DNA of 64,000 nt from Bursaphelenchus xylophilus (Eukaryota > Nematoda > Chromadorea > Rhabditida > Aphelenchoididae): NCBI GenBank assembly GCA_904066235.2, contig CAJFCV020000001.1, forward strand, positions 5,952,001 to 6,016,000. The letters run 5' to 3'. A program made the position numbers and the translations under genes. Below, piece by piece: positions 54,401-64,000 of this stretch. The notes under the pieces were generated by a model that saw only the letters and a program-made list of their open reading frames with translations, was not told the origin of the DNA and did no database searches. Each line of letters starts with the position of its first letter. The stretch's first letter is position 1.

Positions 54401-57400
54401 AGAAATCGGCGACGGTGGAAAGAACAACGGAAATGATTCAAAAACAGATGAACGAGATCGAAAAGGAGATAAACAGAAGGATGCAGAATAAGAATGTCAG
54501 ACAGGTAAGCTCTTCTCTTCTTTGCTTCTCGCTTTATGAAACCGTGGTGAAGGTAAAGATGATCCGGAGCTACTTAACTCGCTGGCCTAGCCGCATTCTA
54601 ACTGGACTGGTCCCTGGACTGGTCGCTTTCTAACCCCTCTGACTCTGCTTTTAGATCGATGAGGCCGAGTTGGCCCAGCTCTTGAATGATCATGGTTTCG
54701 GGAGTTTCGTCGACGCCAAGTCCTCGACGGACTCGGGGAGCACGGTAAGAAGAGGCCGTCGTCGTACCGTGCTTGTGGTTTCGGTTCTTGTGTTGTTCAG
54801 ATAATATTATTTTTGTATTACTAACACGATCTCGATGTAGGGGTGTTAATGAATAATTCGTCTAATCTTTTCTTTTTCAGGCATCGGCACTCCCTTACCG
54901 ACCTCCAGATCAAGAGAAAGACAGCTCTCGACCAACCTTGGAGCAGCTCCGATCCTCTTTCAGTCCTCCATCCGACCATTTCGCAGCCCAATCTCTTGAT
55001 CCCAACTCTCATCACAACTTCAACTTTGGTCCCACGGCTACCGGAAATGGTCTAGGACTTCATGGACCGGCTGCATTTGCGACCAGTCCCACCTTGCCTC
55101 AGGGGATCAATGCTCCAATCGGGGTTTATCCCTTGGCCAATCCCCAGATGATGGGTCAATTCCCGGGGATGTTCCCTCCCCAGATGATGAAACCCGCGGA
55201 AGCCGAGGCCTTCTATCCATATCCCTCTATTCCGGTGCAGAATGTATTCCCAGCCACTAATCCAGCTGCTCCAGGTCTTCTAAATTCCAATGAAATTACT
55301 CCTGAAATGGCGGCCGAACTTTTGAAGAAAATACAACTTCAGAATCCACAACTTCTGGAGAAACTCATGGAACAACAGAAGGCTGAACCCGAGATCCCCA
55401 AACCCGTCGGGATCCCGGCCCCGCCCCCTCCAGGATCAACCATCGAACGGCCCAATCCAGGGAATCAGCGGCCGAAAACCGAAAGCGGAGATTGGCCAAT
55501 GAATGGAAACGGTCAAGAGAATGGGAAGGGGGAGGAAAACAACGAACCGGTTTGGGTGATGAGGTAGGCTTTTAAAGTAGTACTGAGAAGGGTTACGTTA
55601 TTCATGGTTATGGGATATTACAGGCATCCTTTTTAGGGACACATTTGTAAAACGAATGCAACGAGAGGAGCAACGGAATCGAGAATCAATGGAAGAACAG
55701 AATGGCCATAAGGAGGAAGAGAGTAGGTCCAATTTATATTGCCGTAGATTCGAATTTTAGAATTAACGGGATTAGAGGAGATGAATGAAGAAGAAGAGAC
55801 ATCTAAGTTGTTGAAAAGAGACTCGAATGAGCTGGTTGAAGAGAATATTAAGCAGAAGAAGGTGAACAACAAAAAAGAAGGTAGGTTGGGGAAAAGTGGA
55901 CTTACATTTGGCCTAGAATTTGTCTGGAGGATGGGGTTTGGTCATTACCTTAGGGATTTCTGGATAAAATCTTAATACGAAGATATGATCTTAACAATAA
56001 AAAATGTCGAATCTAATCTCCAACCCCCTTCTGTCTATTGTCTGATCGCACCGCCCGTCTCCCAGTGCTTTAACCCTATGTAATTAACACTTTTTTCTTT
56101 AATATAACCTCCCCCGAGCCCTCTCTGACCCTGCGGGCATTGATTCAAGCATCATTTAATTTAAAGGTAGGTATAACAACGAGTGAATGCCGTGTTAATT
56201 TAGCTTGATGTGGCTTGAAGAATGTCCCTTTGTTCGCCGCCCGTCCTTTTTCTTGTTCTTCTTGGCATTAGTTATGATTTTGATGTCCAGATTTTAATTT
56301 ATCCAGTAGTCCTACTGTCATTTATAATATAAATGTGAATTGAAGCGGTTATACGCTACTATAATGAATGTTTTCAGTAATGGTACATGAACCTGCAGTT
56401 CTGATCGAGGGAGTTCTCTTCCGTGCCCGGTATTTGGGATCCACTCAGATGTCAACTGATGGAAGAGCGACCAAGTCTAGTCGAATGTCACAAGCTCAAG
56501 AGGCTGTAGCGAGAGTTAAGGTTAGTGCTGGCCATTCTCAAACTTTAGGAGACATTAATTTATGTTGTTGTGGGTACTGATCTACTGTAACCTAATGCAG
56601 CTGGTCGGAAAACTTTCAAGCAGTATTTTCTTAATTTTTGGGTTGGGTTCTAAAGTTTATTTTGAGCGGTACCGTAAAGTGACAGATTTATTTTTTTTTA
56701 TTGTTTTAGGCCCCGGATGGAGATGTCCAACCAAGCACGGAGATCGATTTATTTATCTCCACTGAGAAGATTATGGTGCTTAACACAGATCTACAGGTGG
56801 GTGGGGTATTCGAATACTCATTTCTCCGGATGTTTTCCCCAAATTGAGCTTTTATCACATCTCCATCGTCATGTGTAATATGGCATTACTTCCAAGAGTA
56901 GTGCAATTTTAAATATAATTCTGGACTTACACATGACTGTTGGGTTTTGAATTACTTCTCCCGTCTATGCTCACATTTGAGGCTTCTCCAGTCCGCTGTA
57001 CATGTAGATGTACATGTGGTTTACATATGGATGTAGATGTTTTTATATAAAAGTAGATCGAGTGTAATGTTTGAGCTGAATGTGTGCGGCCGCTAGTTGA
57101 AAGGGTTACTGTAGGTTACTGTAGCTGTCTTGATTGATCTTTTTGCTCCGACCTGCCTCTTTTTATATCCAGTTTTATCTTGTAGTAGCTTCTTTTACTC
57201 GAAAATCATACTGTATTTTTTAGAGGATATCCGAAACGGACGTTCGTCAGGTGAGTAATCGGCTCCATGTTACACTTACACCATGATTTTGCACTTTTTT
57301 CTCATTTCCTGATAACGTTCTTTCTCTCTTAACACTCTTTGGGTTACGGTAACATCTCTATGAGTTCGGCTTTCGCTTTGTTTTACAGTAATGTGATCGG

Positions 57401-59034
57401 CTGTCAACATTTTGCACTTGCATTCTAACCCATTCGTTCGTTGATGTGTGGAGTGTTGCCCTCGGGGCATTTGTAACGGTGTTATTTGGGATTTGCAGGA
57501 CATTCTGATGGATCATGCTCTCCGAAGTGTCTCTTATATCGCGGATATTGGAGATCTGGTGGTGCTAATGGCTAGGCGGGTGGCCCAGAGTTGTAATGGA
57601 AGCGATGACGAGGAGTGAGTTCACTGTTATCTTGGCTGATTATTCAATTTTTCGTGAACGTATTCAAATTTTTTGACGTAATTGTTAGAAAAATTTTTGG
57701 CATGCCTTGATCCTAAGAGAAACTTTGGACCTATTCCCACATTTCCATACCCTTTACCGCATACACTTGGCCCTTCCTTCTTCTGACTTTGGATTCTTTT
57801 CAGTCCGGAAACGATTCGTCGCACTCCCCGTTTAATATGTCATGTTTTCGAGTCCGAGGAGGCTTCATTTATCGTCCAATCTATCGGTCAGGCCTTCCAG
57901 GTGGCCTACATCGAGTTCCTCAGGGCCAATGGAATTGATGATCCGGCGTGTCTAAGAGAAATCGACTATCAGGTACGACTTTACATTGCACTTGGGGTCT
58001 GGCTTAAGTAGTTTTTAAATTTCGGGCCCGAAAACTGATTAAATCTTCATTTCTGTGGTCATTCTAGACTTTATCAGATCTAAGGTTGTTTGCTATCACA
58101 TTAGAGTCGAATTCTGAGATTACGCTTGCAGGAAGTCCTCAATTCCCAGGAATTAATGGGTGAGGAATTGGAAATGTTTGCCCGAAAAGAGACCCAGAAG
58201 GATGTAATTGTCCCCAAAAAGGTTGGAGAGGCCTTAGGAATTGTTGTCGTGGAATCTGGATGGGGATCCATGCTCCCTACAGTTGTTGTGGCCAATCTGG
58301 CACCAGGGGGGCCAGCCTCAAGATCGAATCAACTAAATATTGGAGATCAAATCATTGCCATAAATGGGATCAGTCTGGTTGGATTGCCCTTAACAGCAGC
58401 TCAGCAGAATATCAAGGCATGTAATTTGTGCCGATAGTGTTCTTTAGTGAGATGATGACTAATTTTATATCTTTTTAGAACGCAAAATCCTCAACGGCAG
58501 TCCGGCTAACAATCGTATCAACACCGCCAGTAGTCGAGGTCAGGATAAAACGCCCCGATACCAAATATCAGCTCGGATTCAGCGTCCAAAATGGAGTTGT
58601 AAGTATTTCGAGATTGTTCATGCCTAATATATATTAGGTTTAGAAGTATGACTCCGCCGTTTTTACTGCTCATGTCTTCGATCATAGCAAAAATTTTTTT
58701 ACACTTAACCTTTTTATTCAATTTTTTATTTTATTTTTGATTACGATACTTTTGTATAATATGTTCAACTTTCGAATCCACCAGAGAAAGCATTTGGCTA
58801 AATCTAACCCTCATCTTGCAGATATGCTCTCTGCTTCGTGGCGGAATTGCTGAACGAGGAGGAATCCGAGTAGGGCATCGGATAATCGAGATCAACCATC
58901 AAAGTGTGGTCGCCGTTCCCCACGAGCGGATCGTGAACATGCTGGCGACGGCCACAGGTGAGATCCACATGAAGACTATGCCCACGGCTGTCTTCCGTCT
59001 GCTCACCGGACAAGAGGTCCCCAATTACATTTAA
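51489..59034 (+). CDS. lin-10: LIN-10/X11/Mint adaptor (PTB plus two PDZ domains)
   Basis: About 16 exons encode around 1,000 residues. LIN-10 is the Mint/APBA adaptor that works with LIN-2/CASK and LIN-7 in polarised receptor delivery. The long N-terminus is Ser/Pro/Gln-rich and disordered, with a coiled segment [18 protein letters not shown]. The PTB domain starts [20 protein letters not shown] and includes [40 protein letters not shown] and [23 protein letters not shown]1 follows [18 protein letters not shown], with [23 protein letters not shown]2 is [20 protein letters not shown] and [19 protein letters not shown]. The C-terminus TGQEVPNYI is typical. The ATG at 51489 is the first in frame after an acceptor at 51430, so a further 5' exon is possible. 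Intron 52347-54016 (1.7 kb) holds only low-complexity pyrimidine tracts. Confidence 0.93.
57224..57250 (+). other. 27-nt micro-exon in the LIN-10 PTB domain
   Basis: TATTTTTTAG precedes 57224 and GTGAGT follows 57250. The 27 nt encode RISETDVRQ in frame between the exon ending VLNTDLQ and the exon starting DILMDHALR. Vertebrate X11 proteins join these two parts directly (VLNADTQ then ETMMDHALR), so the nine residues are an insert in the loop between PTB strands. Intron sequence on both sides is several hundred bases, common for regulated exons. Confidence 0.7.
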
Positions 59035-59300
59035 TTTGAACGCCATTCCATTGACGAAACGAGTCCTTCTTTCCCCCTAATCATCGACGCCTTCTGAATC
59101 AGAATCCCTGTTCTTTTTTGTATCTATTCTATTTCCATATTTTAATGCCCATTCATGATTATGCGAGTAATGTCTTACCAGTCTTTGGCAGCTCTTAAGT
59201 ATTTTGATCACATAGATGTCTATTACGATCAGAGAATATCAATTATAAACATAACATTCACTAATTATAGTGGTTTGATTTCAGTGGGGTCTCACTCAAG
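59035..59300. other. LIN-10 3' flank
   Basis: This is the LIN-10 3' UTR and flank, with no recognisable gene. From about 59300 to the end of the window the DNA consists of repeats. Confidence 0.5.
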
Positions 59301-59351
59301 CCCCATCACAAAAGTTCTCCGCTTTTATTTTTGCTGTTGCGTCGAATTTCA

Positions 59352-59798
59352 CAAGGGAAGTACCCCAAGTGCGACGCTCAGATTTTCTTTAAATTTTGCA
59401 CACACGTCGGGAATAGACTAAATATCAATTCCTGAAAGTTTTAGCTCGCGCTTTGCAGGCGCCGCCGAGATATCGGACGATTTATGCCGCCGAGAGAGCA
59501 CGCTAAACGTGGAGAGCGGTCAGAGAGGAAAACGCGTTTTGGCCATAACTTTGGCAGTTTCGCGCGGAAAATTTTGATTTTTTGTAGAAACATTATCCTT
59601 TACGGTAGAAATAGGCATGAAACTTTTCGTGCTGAAATTTGGCAAAAAGTCCTAAATTTTCGCCGACTTTCGATCTAAAAATCTCGGTTGTTTCTGGAAA
59701 GCGCGAGCTAGGATTCTCGCATATATCTTAGAAAAAATTATTCTAAATTTTTGCCAAGTTTCATCAAAATCTGAGCGTCACACTTGGGGTACTTCCCC
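59352..59798. repeat. MITE inserted in the left arm of the composite element
   Basis: CAAGGGAAGTACCCCAAGTG, continuing through GACGCTCAGATTTT, pairs with AAAATCTGAGCGTC, continuing through ACACTTGGGGTACTTCCCCTG, at the right end. The terminal inverted repeat is about 32 bp with two or three differences. The interior matches the NUP160 intron repeat at 34094. It interrupts arm sequence that is continuous on the other side of the composite element (near 62510-62530), so it arrived later. Confidence 0.8.
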
Positions 59799-60371
59799 TG
59801 TCAGTGCGAAAACATTGATTTTAAAAAATCAGTGCCAACACAGCGGACCCAAATTGACTTATAAAAACATATAATGACTTATAATGAAATGATTTTTTTA
59901 TAAGTCATTATCTGTTCTTATAAGTCATTTTAAATGACTTATATGTTCATATATGATTTTATAAGGGTTCTCTGCGCGCTCTTGTTGAATTGACTTATAA
60001 TTTCATATATGTTTTTATAAGTCATTTTATTTACAACCGCACCGTGCAAAAAAAATGAAGATTTATTTCAATCAATAACTCAAACAATTAAGCGGCACAA
60101 GTAGAATAAGACTTCAATGCACGAAGGGCCTGAGATTTTTAGATGGGGCGTTCGTCGCTTCTGTAGGCGGCCATAGATGTATATTATTGCTTCTAATGCT
60201 TCTGGTTTCACTGAAAATATTTGGAGATATTAGAAGTTTTTTTTTCGGGAAACTATAATATGAGTTCGGCTTAAACTCAATTTTTTATGCGTTACATACT
60301 AACAGTAAAACAGATGAATTTGACTGCCTAAAAGGTTTCTGGCAGAAAAATTTTTAGACATGAAATTTGCG

Positions 60372-60528
60372 ATATTGTACTAGGTCCAGGTGAATGTTAT
60401 CAACCATACCTGAAGCTACCGGATGTCATCTTTCTATTCATCGTGTACACATTGTCCATTGGATTCCTCCATGACCATTTTTGTAGTTATCTAAAACCCA
60501 ACGGGTTCACCTGGACCTAGTACAATAT
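60372..60528. repeat. 157-bp MITE with perfect 23-bp terminal inverted repeats
   Basis: ATATTGTACTAGGTCCAGGT (first 20 of 23 bases, 60372-60394) is exactly inverted at 60506-60528. The interior of about 110 bp is non-coding. The termini are AT-rich and could include a target duplication. Confidence 0.8.
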
Positions 60529-60795
60529 AACAAAACTTTGTCTTGAAGTTTTTTCGAGACCTCTGAAATGTGGAAAACAGTCAAAAAACACCTACCAAAA
60601 TTGAGCAAATAGATCCTTTAGCAATCCGTTGGTTGATCGTGCATGTTTATACATCTTCTGGGGATGGATCTTCTTCAGGCTGGCACGCTCCCTGCACGGG
60701 AAGGCTATTACGTTCGGCACTTTTCATCTAAACACTCTAAAGTCTTGTAAAACAAAAAAGGCTGATTAAAAGCACCTTACTTTGATCGATCCAAG

Positions 60796-62171
60796 GCACG
60801 GCATTCTGTACTTTTGGGACACAACCGGTCTCCATGATTTTTTTCTATTTTTTCAAAGTAGACCTCCTTCTTTAATACATTGCTCGCTAGCCGTTGAAGC
60901 TAGAGACTTGAAAATTGGCATGGGTATAGAGTAAATGTTCCGCTTCCAGAATATATAAATATTGTAATGAACCCCGCGCTGTAAGCTCCACAATAAGATG
61001 CGAAAATATTTCATTCTTAAAACTTCTTGCACCTAAAAGGTCATTATGCAAGATCGAAATGACAAATTTTAAAATGCTGATGTGTGCAGAATTTTTTTTC
61101 TATCAGATACTTAAATTTCGTGGAGTTGTATACGAAAATGGCTGTGCTACGTACGAAAAACTGAGTTTCATAGTGTGTTTTTTTGAAATTTTTGGAATAT
61201 CTCTGCCCTCAGGGCACAGATAAATGAAGTTCCGACTCACGTTTGTTGCCGATGATGACATATGTAGCCTTGCCAAATTACAATGTTATATCTTCAAAAT
61301 CAAGGGAGCTATTTGCTTTTCAACTTTTTTCTCACTGATGTACAACAACGATGTCAAGAATGTCCAACTATGGATTGTAGAGCTCGAAGAGCTCTACAAA
61401 TTACCCGCTTACATCTTCTTCGTATCTTTAAAATTACGGCCGCCAGGGCGGCCGGAAATTTCGGTCGATTTTTGGTGCACCGTGCGAAAAAATCGCCCTC
61501 AGGGCAACAAGCGGAACTGAGCAAATTGATCATACGGGTGCTATTGGGAACAAAATAGACTACCATAGTGTCAAGTTTCAAGTCGCTACCTTCACTATCC
61601 CCCCACAAAGATGGGCTGAAGCCCATTTTTGATAAAAAAAGTTGAAAAGCAAATAGCTCCCTTGATTTTGAAGATATAACATTGTAATTTGGCAAGGCTA
61701 CATATGTCATCATCGGCAACAAACGTGAGTCGGAACTTCATTTATCTGTGCCCTGAGGGCAGAGATATTCCAAAAATTTCAAAAAAACACACTATGAAAC
61801 TCAGTTTTTCGTACGTAGCACAGCCATTTTCGTATACAACTCCACGAAATTTAAGTATCTGATAGAAAAAAATTCTGCACACATCAGCATTTTAAAATTT
61901 GTCATTTCGATCTTGCATAATGACCTTTTAGGTGCAAGAAGTTTTAAGAATGAAATATTTTCGCATCTTATTGTGGAGCTTACAGCGCGGGGTTCATTAC
62001 AATATTTATATATTCTGGAAGCGGAACATTTACTCTATACCCATGCCAATTTTCAAGTCTCTAGCTTCAACGGCTAGCGAGCAATGTATTAAAGAAGGAG
62101 GTCTACTTTGAAAAAATAGAAAAAAATCATGGAGACCGGTTGTGTCCTAAAAGTACAGAATGCCGTGCAAG
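60796..62171. mobile_element. Inner long palindrome, arms of about 500 bp
   Basis: AGGCACGGCATTCTGTACTT (near 60793) is inverted near 62150, and pairing runs inward with very few differences through GGAGACCGGTTGTG, GAAGCTAGAGACTTG and CTCTGCCCTCAGGGCACAGA to about 61335/61630. The central 300 bp includes CGGCCGCCAGGGCGGCCG near 61438, a smaller palindrome. The mirrored frames at 61224-61722 are arm artefacts. No coding potential was found. Confidence 0.82.
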
Positions 62172-62636
62172 GTAGAAATGCGTCGCGACGTTCCAAAAAC
62201 TTAGAATTTCACAAGTCCAGCTCACGCGTGCACAAAGCAAAAAGCGTATTTGGCGCTCAAAAGTTTTCTTTGCAAAGAACTTATTTGTTTTTATAAGTAA
62301 AGAGAGATAAGCCCCTCCTCTTTTGACGTTATTTTGACTTATAAGTCATTATCTGTTCATATAAGTCGTTATATGTCTTTATAAGTCAATTTGGGTCCGC
62401 TGCTGTGAAAAGAGAGTTTGAAAGTTTGGGAAAAAAGAGTACAGATTACGGGAAATCGCTGCAGGACGAAAATGAAAATGCACTGATTTTTCAAAATCAA
62501 TGTCAATCCACTTTGCACCGAAATTCGACGCAACAGCGAAAAGTCGAGAACTTATGTGACCATATTTATCCAGACATGGCTAGAAGGCCGGGATAACATT
62601 TTCGAAATTTTCAATTGTTTCCGCGCGCTGCAGTAC

Positions 62637-62860
62637 TTTTATGGGGCTCCTACTTTTAAACGGAACGTATCTCAGAAAATACGTTAAATAATGCTGATTA
62701 AGAAAATGTAAAAATTAGTCTCCCAATTTTGGGTTTTAAGGGTGAAAAATCAATCCCAAGTTGAGATAAACCTCTACTACAGAACCTCTTTCCGCTAAAT
62801 CTTTCACAGGATTACAAATTTTATTTTAGCTTAAAATTATGCGCCTTGTCAAACAAAAAA
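62637..62860. repeat. Solo arm related to the DIP2-intron element
   Basis: TATGGGGCTCCTACTTTTAA and AACGGAACGTATCTCAGAAA open a stretch that matches, over about 200 bp, the inverse of the right arm of the element at 45013-45512. Shared later blocks include ATGTAAAAATTAG and ACAAATTTTATTTTAGC. Only one arm is present; no partner or tRNA-like core lies nearby. Confidence 0.68.
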
Positions 62861-63110
62861 CTCTGATTTTGACGTTTTCCCCCTGTGTGTAGACAAATTG
62901 ACGTGCATTTGGTATACGAAACGGGAATGTTAAAATAACATTGAAATTGGAGCAACTTGATATACTTTTATTAGTATTTACATTGGAGAAGATTTGAGAT
63001 GAAATTAGAGAGATTGTGATGAGTCGCATCAAGTTTCAGTTATCCGACCACTACGGATCTGTAAAAAACAGTTATCCGATGCATGAAATTTTGGTTATAT
63101 AAAAGTATAC

Positions 63111-63969
63111 TACAGGGTGGGCCGCTCGAAACCACCAACTTTATTTCAGATATTTCCCCGCCAATAATGCACCAATTTATATAAAATTGATATCAACTTG
63201 AAGTTGGACACCCCATTTCTTGTCCACCAAGTATGATGTGTCTACGTTCACGAAGGCACCCACACCGACCTTTGACATTTTCATTCTGGATTTTGGATCC
63301 CGAAATCGGTGAAACTTAGAAAATGTTTGCAATGATTTTCAATTGAATTTCTCGGACTTCGAAAATTTTCGATTTCTGGCTAGGAAAGAGTCGTCAAATT
63401 CGCTGAAAAAACTTTAAATTAATGTTTACGTCCGTACCAAGTGCGTTAAAAGCATATTTCAATTAGGCGAGGTTCCAAGTCGGGCGCATGAGAATGAAAG
63501 CTTTTTTCTCGGGCAAACTAGTCCTTAAAACTTGCTATGCATCTTCGGGAAGGATGTCTTCATGCATGTAGACAGTTCGCATTTTTAAACATTTCGGTTA
63601 ATTAAGCCTGTTACCCCAGAAAACCCTTGAAGAATAATTACTAATATTCCGTTGACTTTGGACACTTTTTTTCTGCTACTTATACTCTTATAATTCTCGT
63701 TTAGACAAAGATTCGAAAATTTTCCAAGTCCGAGAAACTCAATTGAAGATCATTGCAAAAATTTTCTAACCGGTTTCGGGGTCCAAAATTTGGAATGAAA
63801 ACGTCAAAGGTCAGTACGGGTGCCTCCGTGAACGTATACATATCATACTTGGTGAACAAGAAATGGGTGTCTCAGCTTCAATTTGATATAAATTTTATAG
63901 AAATTGGAGCATTATTGGTGGAGAAACACCTGAAATTAGGTTGGTAGTTTCGAGTGGCCCACCCGGTAT
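63111..63969. mobile_element. Mariner-like TIR element at the right end of the window
   Basis: TACAGGGTGGGCC at 63111 and GGCCCACCCGGTA ending at 63969 form the termini, and GCTCGAAACCACCAAC pairs with the inverted stretch near 63940. Inverted pairing continues inward imperfectly for about 290 bp on each side: GAAATGGGGTGTCC-type blocks near 63205 and 63862, and TTCAATTGAATTTCTCGGAC near 63339 against GTCCGAGAAACTCAATTG near 63729. No transposase frame is present. A diverged relative sits in a NUP160 intron at about 36200-36615. Confidence 0.78.
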
Positions 63970-64000
63970 ATTTAAAACGATTGTACAAAGTTACACATTC

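Larger units (their letters stand above)
59305..62562. mobile_element. Large composite inverted-repeat element hosting nested elements
   Basis: Outer inverted arms are readable in pieces: GCTGTTGCGTCGAATTTC (59333-59350) pairs with GAAATTCGACGCAACAGC near 62520. CATTGATTTTAAAAAATCAG (near 59810) pairs with CTGATTTTTCAAAATCAATG near 62482. CAGCGGACCCAAATTGACTT (near 59844) pairs with AAGTCAATTTGGGTCCGCTG near 62385. The left arm is interrupted by a separate MITE (59356-59798). The inner part holds a second long palindrome and a small MITE. Repeats of the type ATATAAGTCATT dominate 59860-60030 and 62335-62400. No transposase was found. Confidence 0.75.

Noticed and set aside
57000..57060. ATGTAGATGTACATG-type tandem as a possible satellite or CRISPR-like repeat
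   Set aside because: Only a few irregular copies of a short motif, no spacers; ordinary intronic low complexity. No CRISPR array exists in the window.
61224..61722. Overlapping frames of 90-120 codons in the 61-kb palindrome
   Set aside because: They reflect arm symmetry and low-complexity sequence; no recognisable domain.

Overview
This window is nematode nuclear DNA. It has small genes split into many short exons, introns mostly of 33-60 nt ending in TTTTAG or TTTCAG, ShKT-domain secreted proteins, a LIN-10 orthologue, and closely spaced same-strand gene pairs that look like operons. I cannot name the species. The intron style and the density of palindromic elements would fit a clade IV or other rhabditid nematode, but that is inference. 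No spliced-leader, rRNA or intact tRNA gene is visible.

Layout. 1-2943 (minus): meckelin, running off the left edge. 3.1-6.4 kb: a palindromic element, a headless 3' remnant of glutaryl-CoA dehydrogenase, an unrecognised basic protein, and two neighbouring secreted ShKT genes, the second fused to a nitrobindin-like domain. 6.5-11.6 kb: a MITE, an RPRD-type CID protein, and TIM23, whose second intron holds a 1.5-kb fold-back transposon. 12-20 kb: AP-1 gamma-adaptin, GBA2 glucosylceramidase and BOLA3, the last with a near-perfect hairpin element in its only intron. 20.7-28.7 kb: HTATSF1 and MROH1, only about 140 bp apart. 29-31.8 kb: a decayed LTR retrotransposon, then RRP7 and NHP2 (both ribosome or snoRNP biogenesis). 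32.3-38.9 kb (minus): NUP160 followed by SLX1, 134 bp apart. 39.4 kb onward (plus): HINT1, a large DIP2 gene with signs of alternative N-termini, and LIN-10/X11 with a 9-residue micro-exon in its PTB domain. 59.3-64 kb: gene-free DNA made of nested terminal-inverted-repeat elements.

How the genes relate. Most are single-copy housekeeping genes: vesicle coats (AP-1), lipid turnover (GBA2), splicing (HTATSF1), nuclear pore (NUP160), DNA repair (SLX1), mitochondrial import and Fe-S delivery (TIM23, BOLA3), and neuronal or ciliary functions (meckelin, LIN-10, DIP2). Likely co-transcribed pairs, judged by spacing and an acceptor-like TTTTAG just before the downstream ATG, are NUP160-SLX1, HTATSF1-MROH1 and GBA2-BOLA3; RRP7-NHP2 and the GCDH remnant with the gene at 4101 are possible.

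The distinctive feature is a set of non-autonomous inverted-repeat elements. They sit in introns of TIM23, BOLA3, NUP160 and DIP2 and are nested at the right end, and several 59-64 kb families recur as arms or remnants inside those introns. No intact transposase or bacterial-type defence or biosynthetic system was found.
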